A DNA stretch of 51,651 nucleotides, from assembly GCA_945957365.1 (NCBI GenBank), contig CAMFKI010000024.1, forward strand, positions 1 through 51,651, given 5' to 3'. The notes under the pieces were generated by a model. The model was not told where the DNA came from. It saw only the letters and a list, made by a program, of their open reading frames with translations, and did not search any database. A program made the position numbers and the translations under genes. Below, piece by piece: positions 33,055 through 39,659 of the stretch (position 1 is its first letter; each line of letters opens with the position of its first letter). Origin of the DNA: an uncultured Alphaproteobacteria bacterium. GTDB lineage: Bacteria > Pseudomonadota > Alphaproteobacteria > Rhizobiales > Aestuariivirgaceae.

Positions 33055-33133
33055 GTCATCCCGGCACAGGCCGGGATCCAGCTGTCCGCTGGGTTGCCGC
33101 CCAAAGCTGGATCCCGGCCTTCGCCGGGGTGAC
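33055..33133. repeat. Dispersed palindromic repeat, copy 2
   Basis: Left arm 33055-33083 begins GTCATCCCGGCACAGGCCGG; right arm 33103-33133 ends GCCTTCGCCGGGGTGAC. It has the same layout as the copy at 13763-13845: outer GTCA/TGAC ends, self-folding arms, and a short unrelated centre. It lies between the start of ruvX and the end of the next minus-strand gene. Confidence 0.85.
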
Positions 33134-33169
33134 GGGCGGGAGGGGATCAGTCGGAAAGGTCCCGAATGC

Positions 33170-34090
33170 TTACTTCCTCACTCCCGGCACCGCCATTGCC
33201 AGCCCCGCGATCACCAGCACCACACCGGCCCCGAAGCTTGCATCCAGCCGGTCGCCGAACATCCAGGCCGCGGCGCCGATGCCGAAGAGCGGCTGCAGAT
33301 ACTGGATCGCCGCCGCGACGGGTGCCGGCACGGTCCTGAGGATGCGGATCCACATGAGCAGCCCCGCCACCGTCACCAGCAGACCGAGATAGGCGGCGCA
33401 GAGCAGGGCGGTGAGGGTGGGCGACATCGGCGCCGCCGCCACCTCCAGCCCCGCGAAGGGCAGCAGCGACAGGAAGCCGAAGACGGTGGACCAGGTCACC
33501 ACCGGCACGGAACCATGGGTCCGCGTCAGGTCGACGCTCCACACATAGTAGAAGGCGATGGCCGCCGCCGAAACGAGCAGGATGATGACCCCGCCGAGAC
33601 TCGAGTCCAGCAGCGACGCCGTGCCACCGCCACGCCCCAGGGCGATAATGGCGATGCCGAGAAAAGCCGTGAATAGCCCCATCTTCTGCTTCATCGAGAC
33701 GGGCTGTCCCAGCTTCAGCGCCGCGAACACCACGGTGAACAGCGGGATCGTGGCCGAGATGATGGTGGCGACCGAGGCCGAGGTGCGCGCCACGCCGAGG
33801 TTCTGGCCAAGCTGCCCAATGCCGATGCCGACGATGCCCAGCATCGCGGTGACACCCAGCGCCTTCCACGGCAGGCGCACCTTGCCGATGGTAAGCAGCA
33901 GCAGCGGCGGCACCGCAATGCCGAAGCGCAGCGTGGTGACGGTGACGGGCGGCATGGTCTGGAGCGCCAGCTTGGTGATCGGGATCGACAGCCCCCAGAT
34001 CAGTGCCAGCAGCAGCATGAAGGCATAGCCGCCGGCCGAGACCGGCGTATCGGCCGTGGGCATGCGGGCGGGGCTGCTGGAGGTTGTCAT
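33170..34090 (-). CDS. DMT family (EamA) transporter
   Basis: A 306-residue membrane protein with ten predicted spans in two EamA repeats. The first starts YAFMLLLALIWGLSIPITKL, and the second contains IILLVSAAAIAFYYVWSVDL to AAIQYLQPLFGIGAAAWMFGD, where QYLQPLFG corresponds to the usual EamA end motif. It is a probable exporter of unknown substrate. It lies alone, divergent from the metallo-hydrolase gene. Confidence 0.88.
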   Translation of the reverse strand: MTTSSSPARMPTADTPVSAGGYAFMLLLALIWGLSIPITKLALQTMPPVTVTTLRFGIAVPPLLLLTIGKVRLPWKALGVTAMLGIVGIGIGQLGQNLGVARTSASVATIISATIPLFTVVFAALKLGQPVSMKQKMGLFTAFLGIAIIALGRGGGTASLLDSSLGGVIILLVSAAAIAFYYVWSVDLTRTHGSVPVVTWSTVFGFLSLLPFAGLEVAAAPMSPTLTALLCAAYLGLLVTVAGLLMWIRILRTVPAPVAAAIQYLQPLFGIGAAAWMFGDRLDASFGAGVVLVIAGLAMAVPGVRK

Positions 34091-34272
34091 ATCGCGCGTC
34101 GTGTTCCGGTGCCGGCGGCTCCGGCGGCATTCGGCCCCTTGCTAACGGGGGCCGCGGCCGGTCACAATGGAAATATCGGCTGCACCTGCCGTTGGGGCGA
34201 CGGCAAGAACCGCCGCCTTGCCATTCCCGTAAGGGCGGAGGATACATCCCCCACATCCTCAGGAGTGCCCAG

Positions 34273-34980
34273 ATGAAGATCACCTATCACGGCCATTCGG
34301 CCTTCCGCATCGAGACCGGCGGCGCCGTTGTCCTCGTCGATCCGTTCTTCACCGGAAACCCCGCCGCCAAGGCCAGCTGGCAGGAAGCGAGCGAAGGCCT
34401 CACGCACCTGCTGCTCACCCATGGCCATGGCGACCATGTGGGCGATTCGCTCGAGATCCTGAAGGCCACCGGCGCCACGCTGGTGTCGAACTTCGAGGTG
34501 TGCTCCTGGCTCAATGGCAAGGGCGTGGAAAAATACAGTCCCGGCAACCATGGCGGGCGCATTTCCTTTGACGATTTCGACGTGATCTTCACCAATGCCT
34601 GGCATTCCTCCTCCGACGTGGTAGCCGGCCAGCCGGTCTATCTCGGCAACCCCGCGGGCTTCGTGATCGAGCCGAAGAAGGAGCATGGCAACACCCTCTA
34701 CATCGCCGGCGACACCGGCCTGTCCTACGACATGAAGCTCATCAGCGAGCTCTACCACCCCCAGATCGGCATCCTGCCTATCGGCGACCGCTTCACCATG
34801 GGCGGCGACCAGGCAGCCTATGCCTGCCGCCACTTCTTCGACTTCAAGACGGTGATCCCCTGCCACTTCGCCTCCTTCAAGGGTTACGTTGACGACGATG
34901 CCTCGAAGTTCCTCAAGGCCATGGGCCCCGATGCCGGCAAGGTGCGCGTGATGGCCGCCGGCGAGACGGTGACCTTCTGA
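34273..34980 (+). CDS. Metal-dependent hydrolase, metallo-beta-lactamase fold (UlaG-like)
   Basis: A 235-residue protein of the YtkL/UlaG-type beta-lactamase fold. It starts MKITYHGHSAFRIE. The metal-binding motif LLTHGHGDHVGD gives His50, His52, Asp54 and His55. IAGDTGLSYDMKLISE supplies the bridging Asp, and PCHFASFKG a distal His. The substrate is unknown. AGGAG at 34261-34265, 7 bases before ATG 34273, decides the start. The next gene starts on the last base of its stop codon (TGATG). Confidence 0.94.
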   Translation: MKITYHGHSAFRIETGGAVVLVDPFFTGNPAAKASWQEASEGLTHLLLTHGHGDHVGDSLEILKATGATLVSNFEVCSWLNGKGVEKYSPGNHGGRISFDDFDVIFTNAWHSSSDVVAGQPVYLGNPAGFVIEPKKEHGNTLYIAGDTGLSYDMKLISELYHPQIGILPIGDRFTMGGDQAAYACRHFFDFKTVIPCHFASFKGYVDDDASKFLKAMGPDAGKVRVMAAGETVTF

Positions 34981-35675
34981 TGGCCGGGAAAACCGAACGT
35001 CCCGTTGGCCCGGTGGTCGACCCGCTGCCACCGGGCTCGAAGCCCGACATGCGCCCGCTGCACGGCCGCTGGGTGCTGCTGGAGCCTGTCTCCGCGGACC
35101 GCCACGCGAAGGACCTCTACGCCTCCTTCGCCGACAGCGACCCCGATGGCGACGTCTGGACCTATCTCGGCTATGGCCCCTGGCAGAGCCTCGAGCAATT
35201 CGCGGCCTGGGTGAAGGAGCGGGAAGCCTCGCGCGACCCTTGGTTCTATGCCTTCATCGACCGCGCCACGGGCAAGGCCGTGGGCATGGGCTCCTTCATG
35301 CGCAGCGACGCGTCCAATGGCGTGATCGAGATCGGCCATATCTGGATGTCGCCCGGCCTGCAGCAGACGCGGGAGGCGACCGAGATCATCTTCCTGATGA
35401 TCCGCCACTGCTTCGACGACCTGGGCGTCAGGCGCCTCGAATGGAAATGCGATGCCCTCAACGCCCCGTCCCGCAAGGCGGCTGAACGTTTCGGCTTCCA
35501 GTTCGAGGGCATTTTCCGCCAGCACTTCATCGTCAAGGGGCGCAACCGTGACACGGCCTGGTTCGCCATGCTGGACAGGGACTGGCAGCGCATCAGGGCC
35601 GGGTTCGAGCGCTGGCTCAGGCCTGAGAATTTCGACGAAAAGGGCCGCCAGAAAGCCAAGTTGCAGGTGGCCTGA
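34980..35675 (+). CDS. GNAT family N-acetyltransferase (RimJ/RimL-like)
   Basis: A 231-residue acetyltransferase. The RimL-type GNAT domain spans about 25-200: LHGRWVLLEPVSADRH at the start, then GHIWMSPGLQQTREATEIIF as the acetyl-CoA-binding region (motif A), and LEWKCDALNAPSRKAAERFGF (motif B). A trailing C-terminal 30 residues are charged. The start overlaps the hydrolase stop by one base, so the two are coupled. The substrate is unknown. Confidence 0.93.
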   Translation: MAGKTERPVGPVVDPLPPGSKPDMRPLHGRWVLLEPVSADRHAKDLYASFADSDPDGDVWTYLGYGPWQSLEQFAAWVKEREASRDPWFYAFIDRATGKAVGMGSFMRSDASNGVIEIGHIWMSPGLQQTREATEIIFLMIRHCFDDLGVRRLEWKCDALNAPSRKAAERFGFQFEGIFRQHFIVKGRNRDTAWFAMLDRDWQRIRAGFERWLRPENFDEKGRQKAKLQVA

Positions 35676-35719
35676 GCGGGTGCTATTCCGCGCCTCACGA
35701 ATTCCAAGGGATTGATTTC

Positions 35720-36007
35720 ATGTCGGTCGACCAGAACACCGTGAAGCGGGTGGCGCGGCTTGCGCGCCTCAAGGTCAAGGACGAGGACGTGCCGCGTCTG
35801 GCGGGCGAACTCAACGCCATCCTCGGCTTCATCGAGCAGCTGAACGAGGTCGACGTGTCGAGTGTCGAGCCGCTGACCTCGGTCGTCACCATGAAGATGA
35901 AGATGCGCAAGGACGAGGTGACCGACGGCCACTACCCGCAGAAGATCGTCGCCAACGCCCCGGCGCAGGACGATGATTTCTTCATGGTTCCGAAGGTGGT
36001 GGAGTAA
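35720..36007 (+). CDS. gatC: Aspartyl/glutamyl-tRNA amidotransferase subunit C
   Basis: A 95-residue subunit that wraps around GatA and GatB in the GatCAB complex, which forms Gln-tRNA(Gln) or Asn-tRNA(Asn). It has the usual VKRVARLARLKV start, ELNAILGFIEQLNEVDVSSV and VEPLTS, and the C-terminal DDFFMVPKVVE. AAGGGA lies before the ATG. gatA follows 5 bases later. Confidence 0.96.
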   Translation: MSVDQNTVKRVARLARLKVKDEDVPRLAGELNAILGFIEQLNEVDVSSVEPLTSVVTMKMKMRKDEVTDGHYPQKIVANAPAQDDDFFMVPKVVE

Positions 36008-36012
36008 GCTTC

Positions 36013-37479
36013 ATGACCAGCCTCACCGCGCTGACCATCGCAGCCGCCCGCGACGGCCTCAAGAAAAAGCAGTTCTCGGCTGTCGAACTCACCGACGCCT
36101 ATCTCGCCGCCATGGAGAAGGCGCGGGTCCTCAATGCCTATATCGTCGAGACGCCGGAGAAGGCGCGCGAGATGGCGAAGGCGTCCGACGCGAAGCTCGG
36201 CGCCGGGCAGGGCGGTGCGCTGGAGGGCATCCCGCTCGGCATCAAGGACCTCTTCGCCACCGAGGGCGTGCACACCCAGGCCTGCAGCCACGTGCTCGAC
36301 GGCTTCAAGCCGCAGTATGAGTCGACCGTGACCACCAATCTCTGGCGCGACGGTGCGGTGATGCTCGGCAAGCTCAACATGGACGAGTTCGCCATGGGCT
36401 CCTCCAACGAGACGAGCTACTACGGCAACGTCATCAATCCGTGGAAGCGAAAGAACTCGAACGCCGCGCTCGTGCCCGGCGGTTCGTCCGGCGGTTCCGC
36501 CGCCGCGGTCGCGGCCCACATCTGCGCAGCCGCGACTGCCACGGATACGGGCGGCTCGATCCGCCAGCCCGCCGCCTTCACCGGCACGGTCGGCATCAAG
36601 CCGACCTATGGCCGCTGCTCGCGCTGGGGCATCGTCGCCTTCGCGTCGTCCCTCGACCAGGCAGGCCCCATCGCGCGCGACGTACGCGATGCCGCGATCA
36701 TGCTCAAATCCATGGCCAGCGTCGACCCGAAGGACACCACCTCCGTCGACATGGCGGTGCCGGACTACGAGGCCGCCATCGGCCGCCCGATCAAGGGCCT
36801 GCGCGTGGGCATTCCGAAGGAATATCGCGTCGACGGCATGCCGGCCGAGATCGATGCGCTGTGGCAGAAGGGTGCCGAATGGCTGAAGGCGCAGGGTGCC
36901 GAGATCGTCGAGATCTCGCTGCCGCACACCAAGTACGCGCTTCCCGCCTACTACATCGTGGCCCCCGCCGAGGCGTCCTCCAACCTCGCGCGCTATGACG
37001 GCGTGCGCTATGGCCTGCGCGTGCCGGGCGACGACATCGTCGACATGTACGAGAACTCGCGCGCCGCCGGCTTCGGCCGCGAGGTGCGGCGCCGCATCCT
37101 GATCGGCACCTACGTGCTCTCCGCCGGCTACTACGATGCCTATTACGTCCGCGCCCAGAAGGTCCGTACGCTGATCAAGCAGGACTTCGACAAGGCCTTC
37201 GAGAAGATTGACGTCGTCCTGACGCCGGCGACGCCGAGCCCCGCCTTCGCTCCGGGCGAGATCACCGATCCGGTGCAGATGTACCTGAACGACATCTTCA
37301 CCGTGACCGTGAACATGGCTGGCCTTCCCGGCATCTCGGTGCCGGCGGGCCTCTCGGCCGACGGCCTGCCGCTCGGCCTTCAGCTCATCGGCAAGCCCTT
37401 CGGCGAGGAGACGCTGTTCCAGGCGGCAGCCGCCATCGAGCAGGCGGCGGGTGGCTACACCGCGCCGCAGTGGTGGTAA
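36013..37479 (+). CDS. gatA: Aspartyl/glutamyl-tRNA amidotransferase subunit A
   Basis: A 488-residue amidase that releases ammonia from glutamine for tRNA-bound Glu/Asp amidation. The Ser-cisSer-Lys triad is visible: Lys78 in PLGIKDLF, Ser158 in VPGGSSGGSAAAVAA, and the nucleophile Ser182 in TDTGGSIRQPAAF. The C-terminal motif NMAGLPGISVPAGLSADGLP is typical. It is full length, cotranscribed with gatC. gatB is not in the window. Confidence 0.97.
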   Translation: MTSLTALTIAAARDGLKKKQFSAVELTDAYLAAMEKARVLNAYIVETPEKAREMAKASDAKLGAGQGGALEGIPLGIKDLFATEGVHTQACSHVLDGFKPQYESTVTTNLWRDGAVMLGKLNMDEFAMGSSNETSYYGNVINPWKRKNSNAALVPGGSSGGSAAAVAAHICAAATATDTGGSIRQPAAFTGTVGIKPTYGRCSRWGIVAFASSLDQAGPIARDVRDAAIMLKSMASVDPKDTTSVDMAVPDYEAAIGRPIKGLRVGIPKEYRVDGMPAEIDALWQKGAEWLKAQGAEIVEISLPHTKYALPAYYIVAPAEASSNLARYDGVRYGLRVPGDDIVDMYENSRAAGFGREVRRRILIGTYVLSAGYYDAYYVRAQKVRTLIKQDFDKAFEKIDVVLTPATPSPAFAPGEITDPVQMYLNDIFTVTVNMAGLPGISVPAGLSADGLPLGLQLIGKPFGEETLFQAAAAIEQAAGGYTAPQWW

Positions 37480-37485
37480 CCGAGT

Positions 37486-37636
37486 CCTTCTCCCGTTGCG
37501 AAGCAATGGGAGAAGGTGCCCGACAGGGCGGATGAGGGCCTCTCACCGCACCTCCAGTTTCTGAAATCCTGCCGCGCTGAAGCAGCCCTCATCCGGCCTG
37601 TCGGCCACCTTCTCCCATCCTGCGGACGGGAGAAGG
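37486..37636. repeat. Composite intergenic palindromic element
   Basis: Two small hairpins, CCTTCTCCC(37486)...GGGAGAAGG(37516) and CCTTCTCCC(37608)...GGGAGAAGG(37636), flank inward-facing arms. The left arm is GCCCGACAGGGCGGATGAGG from about 37518 and the right arm CCCTCATCCGGCCTGTCGGC from about 37586. The centre (about 37541-37585) is not repeated. The layout resembles the mosaic intergenic elements with CTTCTCCC/ATGAGGG arms known from rhizobia. It lies between convergent gatA and the peroxiredoxin gene. Confidence 0.85.
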
Positions 37637-37670
37637 GGATTGTCGGCAGGCATACGTTTCCGTGGCCACC

Positions 37671-37701
37671 AAAAAACATGGCCGGGGCAAGCCCGGCCAT
37701 G
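37671..37701 (-). terminator. Rho-independent terminator of the peroxiredoxin gene
   Basis: A perfect 10-base stem, CATGGCCGGG (37677-37686) and CCCGGCCATG (37692-37701), with a 5-base loop. On the minus strand it is followed directly by six T (the A run at 37671-37676). It lies 24 bases past the peroxiredoxin stop codon. Confidence 0.9.
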
Positions 37702-37724
37702 ATGGTGGTCAGAGTGAGCAACCC

Positions 37725-38384
37725 TCACTTCGGCTGCGGCACCACGCGCAGATAGGGCTTCAGCGTCTTCCAGCCGCCGGGGAATTTCTCCTTCGCGGCC
37801 TCGTCCGAGACGGAGGCGAGGATGATCACGTCCTCGCCCTGCTTCCAGTCGGCGGGGGTGGCGACCGACTTCTGCGCGGTGAGCTGCAGGGAGTCCACGA
37901 CGCGCACGATCTCGTTGAAGTTGCGGCCTGTGCTCATCGGATAGGCGGCGATGAACTTGATCTTCTTGTCGGGCCCGATGATGAAGACGTTGCGCACGGT
38001 CGCGTTGTCCGCAGCGGTGCGGCCCTTGGCATTTCCGGAGGCGTTGGGGTGGATCATGCCGTAGAGCTTGGCCACCTCGAGGTCCTCGTCGCCGATCATC
38101 GGATAGTTCACGGTGGCGCCGGTGACGTCCTTGATGTCGTCCTTCCAGCGCTTGTGGTCCTCGACCGAGTCGATCGAGATGCCGATCAGCTTCACGCCGC
38201 GCTTGTCGAACTCGTGCTTCATCTTGGCGACCGAGCCCAGCTCCGTGGTGCAGACCGGGGTGAAATCCTTGGGATGTGAAAAGAACACCACCCAGGAGCC
38301 GTCGATATAGTCATGGAACTTGAGACGGCCTTCGGTGGTATTGGCCTCGAAGTCCGGAGCAACGTCGCCGATTTGCAGTGCCAT
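37725..38384 (-). CDS. 1-Cys peroxiredoxin (Prx6 type)
   Basis: A 219-residue peroxidase that reduces hydrogen peroxide or organic peroxides. The peroxidatic Cys45 is in HPKDFTPVCTTELG. The C-terminal arm has the Prx6-type MSTGRNFNEIVRVVDSLQLT and DWKQGEDVIILASVSDEAA. I see no other Cys, so it is a 1-Cys enzyme needing an external thiol. GGAG is 7 bases before the ATG. It has its own sigma70-like promoter (38414-38441) and terminator (37671-37701), so it is a single-gene unit. Confidence 0.95.
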   Translation of the reverse strand: MALQIGDVAPDFEANTTEGRLKFHDYIDGSWVVFFSHPKDFTPVCTTELGSVAKMKHEFDKRGVKLIGISIDSVEDHKRWKDDIKDVTGATVNYPMIGDEDLEVAKLYGMIHPNASGNAKGRTAADNATVRNVFIIGPDKKIKFIAAYPMSTGRNFNEIVRVVDSLQLTAQKSVATPADWKQGEDVIILASVSDEAAKEKFPGGWKTLKPYLRVVPQPK

Positions 38385-38413
38385 GCTGATCTCCTCACAT
38401 AAAGTCTATCGGG

Positions 38414-38441
38414 ATTATAGCCTATGCTCCTTCCGGAGCAA
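38414..38441 (-). promoter_or_regulatory. Sigma70-like promoter with internal palindrome for the peroxiredoxin gene
   Basis: Read on the minus strand, a perfect -10 box TATAAT (38414-38419) lies 16 bases from TTGCTC (38436-38441). Between them sits a TGCTCC-GGAA-GGAGCA inverted repeat (38425-38440). The position inside the promoter suggests control by a dimeric regulator. It lies about 30 bases upstream of the ATG. Confidence 0.6.
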
Positions 38442-38531
38442 TGGACATTCGGCTTGCGGAACCGCCAGACCCTTTTTGCGGGAATCGCGGCATCTGGGCT
38501 AGGCTCCGGGCCTCACCGGAGAACCATCGCC

Positions 38532-38936
38532 ATGAAGTATATCATTTCCATCCCCGCGCTCGCCATTGTCATTGCGGCATATCTGCTGATGGCCGCCGGC
38601 GGCGACATGATGATCGACGGCGATGCCTATTCCATGACGCTCGCGTCAGGGGCCGAGATGACGCTCCGGGGGGGCGACTTCTTCGTGATCGCCGGCCTCG
38701 TCGCCTTGTTCCTCGAAATGATCAAGGCGGCACGGCCCGGTCGCGCGGCATTCCTCGATCACATCCTCTCGGTCGTCACCTTCGCGGTGGCGCTGGTGTG
38801 TTTCCTGCTTGTCGGCTACGCTGGAACCGCGACCTTCTTCATCCTCACGCTCATGACGCTGATCGACGTCATCGCGGGCTTCTCGATTTCGCTCTTCGCG
38901 GCGCGCCGGGACCTCGCCATCGAAACCGAGCGCTGA
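38532..38936 (+). CDS. Hypothetical four-span membrane protein
   Basis: A 134-residue protein with an N-terminal hydrophobic segment (ISIPALAIVIAAYLLMAAGG), then DFFVIAGLVALFLEMIKAAR, ILSVVTFAVALVCFLLVGYA and TFFILTLMTLIDVIAGFSIS, so four membrane spans. I recognise no functional family. CGGAGA lies upstream of the ATG at a suitable distance. Convergent with the next gene, with only 3 bases between the stop codons. Confidence 0.75.
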   Translation: MKYIISIPALAIVIAAYLLMAAGGDMMIDGDAYSMTLASGAEMTLRGGDFFVIAGLVALFLEMIKAARPGRAAFLDHILSVVTFAVALVCFLLVGYAGTATFFILTLMTLIDVIAGFSISLFAARRDLAIETER

Positions 38937-38939
38937 GGC

Positions 38940-39587
38940 TCAGTAGAGGTAGGGTATCAGACGGTACGGGGTCCTGGCGCAGAAGGCCTCGTAGTCACGG
39001 TTCTGGCGAAGCAGGCGTTCCTCGATGTGGATCCGCCAGATGAGCAGCACCCAGACGGTGGCGAAGAGAACGGCGTTCCAGGCGCTTGGTCCCGCCAGAA
39101 GCAGCGCCACCTGGACGATCCAGTAGCCCAGATACATCGGATGGCGGACGTAGTGATAGGCGCCGCCCGACTTGATGCCGCGGTCGGCAGGCAGGATCCC
39201 GAAACTGCGCCGCAGCGACAGCTTGGCGCTGAGGTGGAACAGGGTGCCCAGGAGAATCAGAAACACGCAGACGGCTTCCGGCAACACCGGCGGCGCCTGG
39301 TGCGGCACGGCCAGAAGCGGCAGCAGCGTGGCGAGCAGGGCGACGATGCAGTCAATCGGTCGCTCCGATATCTGCGCCGGCTGCCGGTGGAACAGCAGGA
39401 ACAGCATCACGATCGTCTGGTCGAGCACGTAGAGACCGTCGACGAGGTTCGGGTCGGCTACAAAGCCCTTGGCGAAGTGCGACAGCAGCCATGCATAAAG
39501 CAGCAGGAACGGTACCCGTTCCCACTGGTGAACGAAGCGGACGAATGCGGCGCGGTGGGGCACGCTTTCCTCTGGTTGAATCAACAC
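38940..39587 (-). CDS. Isoprenylcysteine carboxyl methyltransferase-like membrane protein
   Basis: A 215-residue membrane protein of the ICMT/PEMT-like superfamily. The cofactor-binding region is SGGAYHYVRHPMYLGYWIV, with the conserved RHP, then IHIEERLLRQNRDYEAFCAR near the end. Five to six membrane spans are visible. Bacterial members are SAM-dependent methyltransferases of varied small substrates. The substrate is unknown. The start is uncertain: GTG 39587 has no clear ribosome site. Confidence 0.85.
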   Translation of the reverse strand: MLIQPEESVPHRAAFVRFVHQWERVPFLLLYAWLLSHFAKGFVADPNLVDGLYVLDQTIVMLFLLFHRQPAQISERPIDCIVALLATLLPLLAVPHQAPPVLPEAVCVFLILLGTLFHLSAKLSLRRSFGILPADRGIKSGGAYHYVRHPMYLGYWIVQVALLLAGPSAWNAVLFATVWVLLIWRIHIEERLLRQNRDYEAFCARTPYRLIPYLY

Positions 39588-39659
39588 CCAAAGGTGGCAT
39601 CATTTTTGGCTCAATGCAAACGCTATGCGTGTACAGACTTGATTTTACCTCAGGGAACC

